DNA of 64,000 nucleotides, taken from CAZWTD01 sp964637345 (GTDB lineage Bacteria > Patescibacteriota > Patescibacteriia > HK-STAS-PATE-3). Under the pieces are notes generated by a model. The model did not search any database and was not told the origin of the DNA. It saw only the letters and a list, made by a program, of their open reading frames with translations. Each line of letters starts with the position of its first letter. The stretch's first letter is position 1. This document shows, one piece after another, positions 40,182 through 49,509 of the stretch. The translations under genes and the position numbers were made by a program. The stretch spans positions 22,092 through 86,091 of the forward strand of contig CAZWTD010000001.1 of NCBI GenBank assembly GCA_964637345.1, read 5' to 3'.

Positions 40182-41300
40182 TTATGATTTTGGTATTTTC
40201 GCTAAGGTTAGAAGAAGTTCGCCAAACTGCCGGGCATTCGTTCTAACATCGTGACTTTGCATAGTATAGCGATAGCCATTACCACCTAGTTTTCGGAGAA
40301 GTTCTGGATGATTAAGCATGTTTTGAAGTAGATCAGACAGCTTGTTCGTGTCACCGTTCGCCCATAAACCCATCTCGTTTGTTTCCAGAACATTATCGGG
40401 GTTTACGACGAGAGAAAGAATCGGGGTCTTATGCATGGCCGCTTGAATAAAGGTGTTGGGAAATCCTTCGAACCGTGAAGTATTAATGTAGATCTTCGCA
40501 TCTCGAAAGTAGGTATTGATTGACGAGAACGGGACAAAAGGGATAAATGTGCAGTTCGGGAGAGATTGAGCTTCAGTTTTTATTCGTTCAAAGTTCATCC
40601 GGTCAAGGGCGAAGGGGGCGATCATGACGAATGATTCTTTTGGAAAACGTCTGGCTAGGTTCAGAAAGATTTCTGGTTGTTTCCAGGGTTCACATCGGCC
40701 AACCCAAAGAATCGCCTTTTTCGTTTCGGCGCGTAATTCCGATTCGTCTGGAATTGCGTAGGAGGTTCGAAGAACAGTGCTCGGGCGGCCGTGAAAATCT
40801 TGAACAAGTTGAGCTTGTTCGTTAGATTGAGTAATTACGAGATCAGCGTGACGGATGCCGTATCGGTATAGGGCGCCGAAAATCCTTGGTTGTTGCCGCT
40901 CAAAACCGCCGTTGCAATCAATTTCATGAGCGGTCATATACACAAAACGTCGACGTCTCATTTTACTGAGTAGACTACATAAGCCGGTTATCTCCCCAGC
41001 CGCACGCTGCACTATAATGTCTGCATTGATACTCGCAATTGTACCGAGAAGCTGGAGTGTTGTCGTTTTTGGAATCCGATATGGGATTCCGTTATGAATT
41101 GCCAGCCGGCCGATGAATTCATGACGTGGTTGCCCATAATTTCCGACAACAACGTGAATTTCAAAACGGCTATCGCGGGCCAGCTCTTGGGCGAGGGTGG
41201 CAATTTGAATTTCCGCTCCGCCGAAGGGGGCTTGGAAGTTTGGCCGGAATATCGGATAACTAGCGAGACTTGGAAAGCAAACTTTAAGGGGTCGGCTCAT
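40182..41300 (-). CDS. GT4 glycosyltransferase, copy A of a duplicated module
   Basis: 372 residues. The acceptor loop is FGGAEIQIATLAQEL, and the donor motifs are ILWVGRCEPWKQPEIFLNLARRFP and RFEGFPNTFIQAAMHKTPIL. The second Glu of the usual E-x7-E motif is Gln here, and the same change occurs in the gene at 44023. Overall similarity between the two (NYGQP, ILWVG, EGFPNTFIQAA) shows they are paralogs. It overlaps the upstream flippase gene by 17 nt. Confidence 0.9.
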   Translation of the reverse strand: MSRPLKVCFPSLASYPIFRPNFQAPFGGAEIQIATLAQELARDSRFEIHVVVGNYGQPRHEFIGRLAIHNGIPYRIPKTTTLQLLGTIASINADIIVQRAAGEITGLCSLLSKMRRRRFVYMTAHEIDCNGGFERQQPRIFGALYRYGIRHADLVITQSNEQAQLVQDFHGRPSTVLRTSYAIPDESELRAETKKAILWVGRCEPWKQPEIFLNLARRFPKESFVMIAPFALDRMNFERIKTEAQSLPNCTFIPFVPFSSINTYFRDAKIYINTSRFEGFPNTFIQAAMHKTPILSLVVNPDNVLETNEMGLWANGDTNKLSDLLQNMLNHPELLRKLGGNGYRYTMQSHDVRTNARQFGELLLTLAKIPKS

Positions 41301-42663
41301 GAAATAAGGATTTTTTGATAAAGGATCGCGTCAACTGGATAAAGGCGACCAAAAAGAAGAAGTTCACGCCGATTGTTGTCCAAATAACACCAAAGACGCC
41401 TAAAGGCTTTATCAGGATGAGGTAAAGGATAATATTCAGGACGGCTCCAACTCCTAGAATAACCGTTACGGATCGAATACCTCGTGGGCCCTGTGCGTTT
41501 AACAGCCACATGTATAATTGGTAGACAATATAAAGGCAGTTAATGACTGAGAAAAGTATGACAAGGTCAAGTCGGATAGGAAATTCTTTTCCAAAAAGCC
41601 ACATCACAAGAAAAATTGATCCTACGGAGAGAAGGAAAACTGGAAGAATTGAGACTATTGCGACAATCCGGAGGCGTCGACCAATATTCGCCTTATCACG
41701 ATCTCCGGTCAGAGTTGGGAAGTAGACATTAAGAAAGAGCTGGAAGAATTTTCCAACAAGAACAGTGCTGGCGTTGATGTAGGCTGAATACACCCCAACC
41801 CAGTATAAGGATACATAGTGGTTGAGGAAGAAGCGGTCGGTATTCCCGATAATCGCTCCGGTAATCCCCCCGAGGATTGCGTAACTTGCGTAGTGGAGAA
41901 TGGATCGGCTTTGAGTCCATGAAACGAAGTTGAGTGACCAGCCGCGCATCGTCGGTCGAAGGAAAAAGAATGTTCCTACGAGAAAATTCACAATCATGGT
42001 CATGACAAAGGCGCGGTAGGTATGTTCGTTCAAAACAAACAGAAAGAAACAAAAACTCGCTAGCAAGGCAAAGGAAGAAACGATTGTCGAAATGAAATAG
42101 AGGCGGTAATTTTGAAGTCCACGGTTCATCGCCTCAAAAATAAAATACGCCGCGTTGATGACGCTTAGGAGAAGTCCCCACCAGAAAATATCGTCCGTAA
42201 TTCCAAAGGAGCGGAGCCAAACTGTTTTCGTAAGAATAAGCAAAAGGATTGATCCGGTTGTTGTCGCAAGGCTTAAGCACGAAATAATTGAAATAATTTC
42301 CTTTTTGCGTTCTGGCTGAGATGGGAGAAACTTAAGCGCAGCGGTTGTTAGACCGAAGAGCATTGGAATAAGAAAAAACTGCACAAGACTTAAAACCAGA
42401 GAAAATTTTCCAAATTCTTCCGGACCGAGAAAACGCCCAACGAGAATTTTTACGGGGAACCCAATAACACTAGCGATAATCTCAGCGATCGCGACATATC
42501 CAAAGTTATCGACAAAAGACATCACCCGGTCGCTTGGAGCCTTGTGGGTAACCCGTTGGTAGCCCCAAACAAAAATCCGTCGGATGAGAGCCTGGGTTTT
42601 TTGTCCAGATTCCCGAACGAAGGTTCTTGGCTGGGTAATGGGCTGGGACGGAATCGATGTCAT
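41284..42663 (-). CDS. Polysaccharide flippase (Wzx-like), second copy
   Basis: 459 residues with about 12-14 membrane helices after a basic cytoplasmic leader (about 1-50). The first helices show NFGYVAIAEIIASVIGFP and GRFLGPEEFGKFSLV, as in oligosaccharide flippases. It lies between the first CapK/PaaK-like gene and GT4 copy A, so it may export the glycan built by that module. The ATG is 4 nt after the preceding stop. Confidence 0.88.
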   Translation of the reverse strand: MTSIPSQPITQPRTFVRESGQKTQALIRRIFVWGYQRVTHKAPSDRVMSFVDNFGYVAIAEIIASVIGFPVKILVGRFLGPEEFGKFSLVLSLVQFFLIPMLFGLTTAALKFLPSQPERKKEIISIISCLSLATTTGSILLLILTKTVWLRSFGITDDIFWWGLLLSVINAAYFIFEAMNRGLQNYRLYFISTIVSSFALLASFCFFLFVLNEHTYRAFVMTMIVNFLVGTFFFLRPTMRGWSLNFVSWTQSRSILHYASYAILGGITGAIIGNTDRFFLNHYVSLYWVGVYSAYINASTVLVGKFFQLFLNVYFPTLTGDRDKANIGRRLRIVAIVSILPVFLLSVGSIFLVMWLFGKEFPIRLDLVILFSVINCLYIVYQLYMWLLNAQGPRGIRSVTVILGVGAVLNIILYLILIKPLGVFGVIWTTIGVNFFFLVAFIQLTRSFIKKSLFHEPTP

Positions 42664-42667
42664 AGAT

Positions 42668-44026
42668 TTATGAGAAGGGAACTTCGCTTTTTGTATATAA
42701 GTATTTTCCTGAATGGCTCGGGGGGATATCTCCGACGTATGAAAAGGTCACGGCACAATCTGCTCCCATAACGATTTGAATTTTTTCGATAATATCCTTG
42801 ACGTCCGTTTCATTCGGCTTTCCCTCGGCGACTACTAAGCATTCTATCGCAGAAAATGTTTTTTGTACGATTTTGAACTTTTTTACCCATGATCGAAAAT
42901 AGAACAGATGGGTAAAGTATTCTCCGTGTACGACCGTTCCATCCGCTTTTCGAAAGTGGTCGGTGGAGCGTCCATGTACTGTCGTAATTCGCGCTGTCTT
43001 TCGTCCGCAAGAACACTCGCCCTCCTTAGTCCAAGAGGCCGTGTCACCAATTCGATAACGGATGAGCGGCATCGCGTAATTCGAGAGGACAGTGACGTAT
43101 ATTTCGCCGATTTCTTCAGGGGCGCAAGGCATTCCTCGGTCGTTAAGAATCTCAAAAACATATTGATAGGAAAACACGTGTAAACCGTCGTGCGCCTCGC
43201 ATTCGGCAGCCATACCTCCGGCTTCCCGTGAGCCGTAGTGATTAAACGCCTTTGTTTGAAAAACACGCTCGATAATCTCTCGAGCCTTTGGGAAAACCGT
43301 CCCCGCAGCAAGAATAATTGTCTTTGGTTTGTGCATGCGGTATCCCGTTTTTTCGGCGCGTCTCGCAAGTTCGTAGAGGGAATCAACGTAGGCCCAGAGC
43401 GTTTTTGGCTTTTGGGCATTGATGAGGTTAAGATAGCGGTCCATGGTCGCTTCGGTCATACGAAAGCTATTCAGCAGGGTTCGGTGGTAGAGCCAGTTTT
43501 CTAGTTTTGCGCGCCAGCCAATCGAGCCCTGGAAGATATCGCGTTCGGATCCCCCAATTCGAATTTCTGATTCTCCGTCACGTTTTCCTGCCATTCTCGC
43601 TGAAATAATCCCATTCGCCCAGGATGATTCGCGGTACCGGCCGTCCTGGAGAAAAGTGACTGGGTCGCCGGTTGAGCCGCCTGAGGTATTTTTATACCAT
43701 TCGTGCGAACGGTAGTCGTCAGCGTAGAGTCGCTCACCTTCCCGTCGGATAATCTCTTTTGTTAATGGGGGAATCAAGGTAAAGCGATGGAGGTCCACGC
43801 CAGAGTCGGTTATCACTCCGGCGCTTCGGAGAACTGTTCGGTAATATGGGACATGTTGGGCCGCATGTTCGAGTAAGGATCGAAGGCGTGCTTCCTGGAT
43901 AGAATTTAGCTCGGAAGCGGTTTTCCACTCGTCAGCTTCGCAACGTTTTAGCCAATATAAAATTCCCGGGCTCCAGAAACGGTAGGAAAGGGTAACGAGT
44001 AGTCGCCGGAGTAGGTTCATAATCAT
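42668..44026 (-). CDS. CapK/PaaK-like adenylate-forming enzyme, copy 1
   Basis: 452 residues of the phenylacetate-CoA-ligase/CapK branch of ANL enzymes. The P-loop-like NTSGGSTGDPVTF lies at about 112-124, with FNHYGSREAGGMAAEC (adenine site) and IRYRIGDTASWTKEGECSCGR, where Cys residues are grouped as in CapK relatives. The conserved HGEYFTHLFYFRSWVKKFKIVQ follows, and a C-terminal GKYLYTKSEV has the Lys region. The family activates carboxylates as acyl-adenylates, and members in capsule clusters have unknown substrates. It is a paralog of the gene at 45114 and is coupled to GT4 copy B by ATGA. Confidence 0.9.
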   Translation of the reverse strand: MIMNLLRRLLVTLSYRFWSPGILYWLKRCEADEWKTASELNSIQEARLRSLLEHAAQHVPYYRTVLRSAGVITDSGVDLHRFTLIPPLTKEIIRREGERLYADDYRSHEWYKNTSGGSTGDPVTFLQDGRYRESSWANGIISARMAGKRDGESEIRIGGSERDIFQGSIGWRAKLENWLYHRTLLNSFRMTEATMDRYLNLINAQKPKTLWAYVDSLYELARRAEKTGYRMHKPKTIILAAGTVFPKAREIIERVFQTKAFNHYGSREAGGMAAECEAHDGLHVFSYQYVFEILNDRGMPCAPEEIGEIYVTVLSNYAMPLIRYRIGDTASWTKEGECSCGRKTARITTVHGRSTDHFRKADGTVVHGEYFTHLFYFRSWVKKFKIVQKTFSAIECLVVAEGKPNETDVKDIIEKIQIVMGADCAVTFSYVGDIPPSHSGKYLYTKSEVPFS

Positions 44027-45117
44027 TTGTCGTTGATGAGCTCAAGAAACCGTTCGGCATTCCGTTCAAGAGAATGGTGTGTTTGTATGTAGTCGGGTCC
44101 GCGTTGAGCGATGCTTTCCGTGAGTTCTCGATCTGTGAGTATTCGTTCCAGCGCGGCTGGGAGCTGGGTTGAGTTGTTCTGACACCAAATTCCGAGTCCT
44201 TCACGATCAAGGAGGCCATCCGGATTCACGTTGACACTCAAGATCGGGACACCGTTCTGCGCTGCCTGGATAAAGGTATTCGGAAAACCTTCGTAGTCAG
44301 AGGTTAGAACATACGCCTTTGCTGCTTGGAAGAGCTTTTCGACAGAAGCGAGCGGTTGGGCTTCGAAAAACTGAAGGTTACTGAGGCTTGATGCCCGCTC
44401 TTGTATCTTTGTAAAGTAATTAAGGTTGTTAGGAACAGCGGGGCAGACCATAACGAAGCGTTCATTTGGGAAGTGTTCAGCCAGGTCGAGGAAGAGGTCT
44501 GGTCGTTTTAAGGGTACCGCCTTGCCCACCCAAAGTATGATGTCTTTTTGGACAGTCTGAGAGCTTGTCGGGGCGGGAAAACTATTTGGGAAATAGATTG
44601 ATTCGCGATGCCAACGTTTCTGAATTTGATCGCGTTGGAAGGAATTTTGATTAAGGATGATGCTCGCAAAACGGAAGGCAAGGAAGCCAAGCCAGGCATT
44701 TAGCCGACCTTGGTCTTTTTCGAAGCGACCATCTACTTCATAATCACTCGCTACCATATATACGAAGCGTTTTCCGAGCATTTTATACCAGAGGGCGAGA
44801 ATACCACTCATAGGGTTAATCGCTCGCTGAACAATGACGTCGGGCCGAGCAGACCAGAGAGCGCGAAGAAGCTTTCCTAGCCCTAATAGTCGTGACTCGT
44901 TGAGCTTGAACGATGAGTAGGTGTCGATACCATTGAGGTGCTCGTAGGGCGGTTGACCGTAATCAGCTGTAACCATAGAAACATGGACCGACGAATGACG
45001 CTGGAGTTCACGGGCAAGGAAGACGAGCTGAACTTCACTTCCTCCCACGACAGTGTTTTTTTCGATCTGGTTGGCTAAAAGCGGATAAGCCTGGGGGCTA
45101 AGGAAGCAAATTCTCAT
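44023..45117 (-). CDS. GT4 glycosyltransferase, copy B of a duplicated module
   Basis: 364 residues. The motifs are VVGGSEVQLVFLARELQ, DIILWVGKAVPLKRPDLFLDLAEHFP and YEGFPNTFIQAAQNGVPI, with the same Glu-to-Gln change as the gene at 40182. It is a GT-B retaining enzyme whose substrates are not assignable. It is coupled by ATGA overlaps to CapK/PaaK-like genes on both sides, so the gene order is PaaK2, GT4B, PaaK1, flippase, GT4A in the direction of transcription. Confidence 0.9.
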   Translation of the reverse strand: MRICFLSPQAYPLLANQIEKNTVVGGSEVQLVFLARELQRHSSVHVSMVTADYGQPPYEHLNGIDTYSSFKLNESRLLGLGKLLRALWSARPDVIVQRAINPMSGILALWYKMLGKRFVYMVASDYEVDGRFEKDQGRLNAWLGFLAFRFASIILNQNSFQRDQIQKRWHRESIYFPNSFPAPTSSQTVQKDIILWVGKAVPLKRPDLFLDLAEHFPNERFVMVCPAVPNNLNYFTKIQERASSLSNLQFFEAQPLASVEKLFQAAKAYVLTSDYEGFPNTFIQAAQNGVPILSVNVNPDGLLDREGLGIWCQNNSTQLPAALERILTDRELTESIAQRGPDYIQTHHSLERNAERFLELINDK

Positions 45118-46460
45118 GCGTGTGTTTTGATTTCACTGATCGTATACCGATATTTTCCTGAAGACGTCGGGGGAATGTCGTCGACATAGGAAAATCGAAC
45201 GCGGCAGTTGTTGCCGAGCACGTGCTTAATCTTTGTTTCAATATCGACCAGGTCGTTTTGGACTGGATTGTTGAGTTGGATAATTTTTACTTCTACGTCA
45301 GAATAATCATGCTGAACGACCTGGAATTTTTTTATCCAATTTCGGAAGTAAAACAGGTGGGTAAAGTATTCTCCGTGAATGATCGTTCCGTCTTGTGTTC
45401 GAAAATGGTCACTCACCCGGCCGGTTACGGATTTCAGAAGGGGGAGGTTTCGGCCGCAGGAGCAGGTTCGGTCAGACGGAATGCTTGTATCACCGATTTG
45501 GAAACGAATAAGAGGGAAGGCATAGTTCGTTAAACAAGTCACAACATTTTCGCCCATCATTCCAGGGGGAACTGCGCGTCCCTGCACATCAAGTACTTCA
45601 AGATGTTGGCCGAAGGTGAAAATATGCAACCCTTCCTGGCGTTCGCATTCCGAGGCAATACACCCAACCTCACGTGAGCCATATTGATTATAGGCCTTCG
45701 TTCTAAAGGCTTGTTCAATAGTTCCGCGGATCGGCTCGGTTAGCGTGCCGGCTGTTGTGACGATTGCATGAGGGCGATGGATCGGTTGGGGGTGGGAGAG
45801 GAGGTAACGCGCGAGCTCGTCAATCGATTCAACGTAGGTCCAAACACTTTTCGGACGGAAATCGTTGAAAGTGCGTACCGCGCGGGCCAGATCGTTCGGT
45901 GTCATTCGAAAACTGTTGATAAGCTTGGCGTTGTAGAGCCAGTTCTTTAAACGGAAGGCTAACGTTTCATGACCGACGAGCGTATCGCGTTCCGACCCCC
46001 AGAGCTTCAGTTCAGGTTCGCCGAGTTCTTTTCCTACGAGGTGCATGAAATAGAGCGTGGCGGCTATACCGAAATCCCAATAACGCTGATCTTTCTGGAA
46101 GCGGACTGGTTCACCCGTTGAGCCGCCTGACGTGTCGTCGAGAACGCGACCTCGAGGATTCCGAGATCGAAGATCATAAAACCGCGCTCGCATCAGGTCT
46201 TTCGTGAGAAAAGGAATTCGGTCGAAGCGATCGAGGTGAACCTTGCCGCCGATGACTACGCCACAGTCGCGTAAAACCTTAGAGTAGTAAGGAGTTGTTT
46301 CAGAGGCGTGAAAGAGGAGCGCTTCGAGACGTTCATGTTGACGTTTTTCCTGGGATTCTCGGGAGTCAAATTCGTGCGCCACCATTTCTCGGTAGTCCGT
46401 CAGAACGTGACTACCCGTCGCGCGCAACAGAACAGCAATCGCACTTCGTCGCCAGTTCAT
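45114..46460 (-). CDS. CapK/PaaK-like adenylate-forming enzyme, copy 2
   Basis: 448 residues from ATG 46460 (MNWRRSAIAVLLRATG), which gives a clean ATGA overlap with the phosphoribosyltransferase stop; the frame can be extended to 46508 but that would overlap by 52 nt. Motifs match copy 1: DTSGGSTGEPVRF, YNQYGSREVGCIASEC, RFQIGDTSIPSDRTCSCGR, HGEYFTHLFYFRNWIKKFQVVQ and GKYRYTISE. An acyl- or aminoacyl-activating step in glycan decoration is the likely role, from family context. Confidence 0.9.
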   Translation of the reverse strand: MNWRRSAIAVLLRATGSHVLTDYREMVAHEFDSRESQEKRQHERLEALLFHASETTPYYSKVLRDCGVVIGGKVHLDRFDRIPFLTKDLMRARFYDLRSRNPRGRVLDDTSGGSTGEPVRFQKDQRYWDFGIAATLYFMHLVGKELGEPELKLWGSERDTLVGHETLAFRLKNWLYNAKLINSFRMTPNDLARAVRTFNDFRPKSVWTYVESIDELARYLLSHPQPIHRPHAIVTTAGTLTEPIRGTIEQAFRTKAYNQYGSREVGCIASECERQEGLHIFTFGQHLEVLDVQGRAVPPGMMGENVVTCLTNYAFPLIRFQIGDTSIPSDRTCSCGRNLPLLKSVTGRVSDHFRTQDGTIIHGEYFTHLFYFRNWIKKFQVVQHDYSDVEVKIIQLNNPVQNDLVDIETKIKHVLGNNCRVRFSYVDDIPPTSSGKYRYTISEIKTHA

Positions 46461-46888
46461 AGGTGTTCGTTGGGGGTCGTTAGGGGTGTCCAGGGGAAAA
46501 TTAAGCAATCCTCAAAGCGGCCGAGTGTGAAATCGGCTGTCCCGTAGAGCGTGGCTGTGTGAATGTTCGCTTTTGGGAAGAGCGCTCGAGCTTCGTTTAA
46601 CGTTGTGCCGGTTCGGACGACGTCATCGACAAGAAGAATGTGATCCTTTGTATTTGATATTGTGAGTCCGTCAGCGCGCTGGGGTTTTGGTGAGAGTGTT
46701 TTTGGGCTGGGGCCGTCTTCGTACCAGCGGAGATCGACGATGTTGAGTGGTACGCGAAGACGGCCAGCGAGCCAAGCCCCAAAGACGAGTCCACCGCGAG
46801 CAATTGCTACGACTCGGTCTACTTTCGGCCAGGCGATTTCGTTCAGCGATTGCTCGAGATCAGTCCAGTTGATTCGGCGAGGATTCAT
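46457..46888 (-). CDS. Purine-type phosphoribosyltransferase
   Basis: 143 residues. The PRPP-binding motif is HILLVDDVVRTGTTL (about 91-105), with an N-terminal RVVAIARGGLVFGAWLA loop as in xanthine/hypoxanthine phosphoribosyltransferases (Gpt-like). It would salvage a purine base to its nucleotide using PRPP. The base is not certain. It overlaps the ECF S-component-like gene by 29 nt upstream and the CapK-like gene by 4 nt downstream, which ties base salvage to uptake and, oddly, to the glycan operon. Confidence 0.88.
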   Translation of the reverse strand: MNPRRINWTDLEQSLNEIAWPKVDRVVAIARGGLVFGAWLAGRLRVPLNIVDLRWYEDGPSPKTLSPKPQRADGLTISNTKDHILLVDDVVRTGTTLNEARALFPKANIHTATLYGTADFTLGRFEDCLIFPWTPLTTPNEHL

Positions 46889-47432
46889 GGTGGTTAGTCG
46901 GCTTCATCCAATGATGGATTGCCGGAAGTACGAGTGGAAGGAGAATGAGCTGGATAGCGATTCCAGGCCAGCCAGTTTGCGCCGCCTGGAGAATCTGGTC
47001 GAAAGGCGAGGGTCCGGTTCCCTGAATCGCCATGACCGCCAGAATAGCGATCCGGCCAAGAATAACGGAACCAAGGACGACAAAGAATGAATGCCACTTG
47101 GTTCGTTCAGACAAGATTCCGGCCAGAAGTCCATATAGGCCAACCTCAATCGTTATTGACCCGAGAATGGGGGCGGGCGGCATACCAGTGAGCGCGTGGC
47201 TAACGAGGGGACTTAGAAGACCTAGGAGCAAGCCAAATCGCCAGCCGAAGAGAATGGCTCCAGCCATGACTAGGGCATGCATCGGAAGATAGATTCGGCC
47301 TGCCATAGGGTCAAGCTGGTGGGCGAGCGTCGGGATACCCACGGCCAGGGCTAGAAAAAGCGTGAGAACTGCAGAGAATCGGAGCACGGCGCCTTGTTGG
47401 TTAACGTGCTCTCCAATACTATTGATTGCCAT
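46860..47432 (-). CDS. ECF transporter S-component-like membrane protein
   Basis: 190 residues with about six helices. YLPMHALVMAGAILFGWRFGLLLGLLSPLVSHALTG followed by PPAPILGSITIEVGLYGLLAGIL matches the layout of substrate-binding S components of energy-coupling-factor importers. No ATPase (EcfA) or EcfT gene is in the window, so a shared ECF module would be needed elsewhere. Overlap with a purine-type phosphoribosyltransferase suggests a nucleobase or nucleoside as substrate (inference). Confidence 0.75.
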   Translation of the reverse strand: MAINSIGEHVNQQGAVLRFSAVLTLFLALAVGIPTLAHQLDPMAGRIYLPMHALVMAGAILFGWRFGLLLGLLSPLVSHALTGMPPAPILGSITIEVGLYGLLAGILSERTKWHSFFVVLGSVILGRIAILAVMAIQGTGPSPFDQILQAAQTGWPGIAIQLILLPLVLPAIHHWMKPTNHHESSPNQLD

Positions 47433-47452
47433 AGTGAGAAGAAAAATGTGGA

Positions 47453-48577
47453 TTATCGGGCGTCCGTTTGGGCGACCCGTCGGTAGAGAGAAGAATAGGC
47501 TTGAGCGACTTTGTCCCAGCTTAAATCTTGGACACGTTGACGAGCCGCTGTTTTTCTTTTTGTGAGGAACTCTGGCTGACGAACGTATTGGTCAAAAATT
47601 GCCGCGAGGGCATTAGCGTTGCCCACAGGAAAAAGATCAACATCGGCGTTAAAAAGCTCGCGTACCCCGCCAGTATCTGTCGCGGCGATTGCGAGACCAC
47701 AAGCAGCCGCTTCCAGTAAAGCGTTACTCATACCTTCAGTAATCGATGGGAGAACAAAGACATCGGATTGTTGGTAGTAGGTAAGAAGCTCACCTCGATT
47801 TTTTCTTCCGACAAATTTGATTCGCCGATCCTGAAAACGAGCTTGGAGCTCTGGCAGCTGAGGACCCTCGCCCACGAGGGTCAAAGTCGCATGTGGGAAG
47901 CGTGTTGAGAATTGTTGGAACGCGGTCAGTAGGGTCGGGAGGTTTTTGATTGGATTCATTCGACCGACGTAGAGAATGCGTAATTCATTTTCTTGACGTT
48001 TAGGACCTGGAACAAAATAGGCCGTATCAACGCCGTTCGGGATAAGGACAAAGGGGAGCTCAGGACACGTCTTCTGGGCCAGTCTCGTAAGGTCTTGGCT
48101 ATTCGTTACGACTGCACCGGCCCTTTTCCACGTTTGAATTATTACGGGCCTGAGAAGGGTATAGATAGGGGCGTGGGCTGGACTGTGTCCCGGTACCTCA
48201 GTACCCCGGAGACTTAAAATATAAGGGAGCTTGAGCCGAAGAGCGGTGTAGCCACAAGGGAGCCCATTGATAGCGTGGACGAGGTCGTATCGCTTTGAAC
48301 GCATAAAGGAACGGCAAGCACGCTCGGATTGGATGGCGAAGCGCAGTAAGTCGAGATAAGACTGGGAGTGAATATTCTTGCCTCGTTTTCCAATATCAAG
48401 AAACTCGAGATGAATCTGGGGACCGAGCGTTTCGACGTGTGAAGAATGAGACGCGGCCGTAACAACGTCGATCTCTAGGTCCGGTTGGTACCGGAGAATA
48501 TGAAGAAGGTGATATGTGAAATTACCCGCGCCGCCCCCTAGCGGGGGATATTCGGAGTTCAGGAGGAGAACCCTCAT
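47453..48577 (-). CDS. GT4 family glycosyltransferase
   Basis: 374 residues: PPLGGGAGNFTYHLLHIL (acceptor loop), RILYVGRMNPIKNLPTLLTAF, LVGEGPQLPEL and EGMSNALLEAAACGLAIAATDTGG (E-x7-E) place it in GT4. The start is coupled by ATGA to the GT2 gene upstream. The last gene of this transcription unit may be much further down, since the next minus gene starts only 21 nt after its stop. Confidence 0.9.
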   Translation of the reverse strand: MRVLLLNSEYPPLGGGAGNFTYHLLHILRYQPDLEIDVVTAASHSSHVETLGPQIHLEFLDIGKRGKNIHSQSYLDLLRFAIQSERACRSFMRSKRYDLVHAINGLPCGYTALRLKLPYILSLRGTEVPGHSPAHAPIYTLLRPVIIQTWKRAGAVVTNSQDLTRLAQKTCPELPFVLIPNGVDTAYFVPGPKRQENELRILYVGRMNPIKNLPTLLTAFQQFSTRFPHATLTLVGEGPQLPELQARFQDRRIKFVGRKNRGELLTYYQQSDVFVLPSITEGMSNALLEAAACGLAIAATDTGGVRELFNADVDLFPVGNANALAAIFDQYVRQPEFLTKRKTAARQRVQDLSWDKVAQAYSSLYRRVAQTDAR

Positions 48578-49509
48578 TCTGAGATATTAAACCGATCTTC
48601 AATAATATAGAGCGGTCGTCGGCGGGCATCGTTATAGACCCGGCCGACGTATTCCCCAATGATCCAAAGAAACATAAATTGGAGACCGAGGAACATGAGA
48701 GTAATAACGGACAGCCATTTGTAAAGCGGGTACTCAACGCTATGGAATATCGAATCGTAGGCAATCCAAAGAAGCATAGCTATACCAGCGGCGACACTGA
48801 CCATTCCAAGGGCGAGCCCAACTTTCAAGGGGAGAAGGGAGAAGCTGAGGATTCCGTTCATCCCCAGCTCGAGCATCTTCTTTAGGCTATAATTCGTCTT
48901 TCCATCAACCCGTTCGGGGCGGTCGTAATCAACAAAGGCGTGGGAGAAGCCAACCCAGGCAACCATTCCGCGAAGATAGCGGTCACTTTCAGTAAGCTTT
49001 CGAATTTCTAGGAGGACGCGTCGGTCAATCAGTCGGAAATCTCCAACATTGCGAGGAATTTGGATGTTGGCAAACTTCCAAAGAATTTGGTAGTACCAAT
49101 TGGCGCTCACTCGCTTAAAGTAACTATCGCGTAGTCTTGTTCGACGTCGGGCGTAGACGATTTTTGTTCCTTTTTGCCACTCAGTAATTAGTTGAGGAAT
49201 TAATGCCGGTGGGTCCTGGAAGTCCGCGTCCATCGTGATAACGGCGTCTCCGGCAGCAAGATCAAGTCCGGCGGTTAGGGCAGCCTGATGGCCGAAATTT
49301 CGACTAAAGCGCAAACCTTTAACGTTCGAATAGCTTTTTGATAATTCCTGAATCCGCATCCCAGTTGTGTCCGTACTTCCGTCATCAACAAAAATATATT
49401 CAGTTTCATACGTCGCGAGCGATGTCTGGCAAACTGTACGAATGGCTTCGAATATTTTTGGAAGACTCGCTTCCTCGTTGTAGGCCGGGATGATAAAAGA
49501 AATCTTCAT
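48574..49509 (-). CDS. GT2 glycosyltransferase with two membrane helices (GtrB-like)
   Basis: 311 residues from ATG 49509 (MKISFIIPAYNEEASL), coupled by ATGA to the epimerase; the frame extends to 49545 without family support. Motifs are FVDDGSTDTTGMRI, TMDADFQDPPALIPQ, RDSYFKRVSANWYYQ and DFRLIDRRV, and two C-terminal helices (about 225-250 and 262-290) end in IGEYVGRVYNDARRRPLY. This is the ArnC/GtrB type that makes polyprenyl-phosphate sugars. Confidence 0.92.
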   Translation of the reverse strand: MKISFIIPAYNEEASLPKIFEAIRTVCQTSLATYETEYIFVDDGSTDTTGMRIQELSKSYSNVKGLRFSRNFGHQAALTAGLDLAAGDAVITMDADFQDPPALIPQLITEWQKGTKIVYARRRTRLRDSYFKRVSANWYYQILWKFANIQIPRNVGDFRLIDRRVLLEIRKLTESDRYLRGMVAWVGFSHAFVDYDRPERVDGKTNYSLKKMLELGMNGILSFSLLPLKVGLALGMVSVAAGIAMLLWIAYDSIFHSVEYPLYKWLSVITLMFLGLQFMFLWIIGEYVGRVYNDARRRPLYIIEDRFNISE

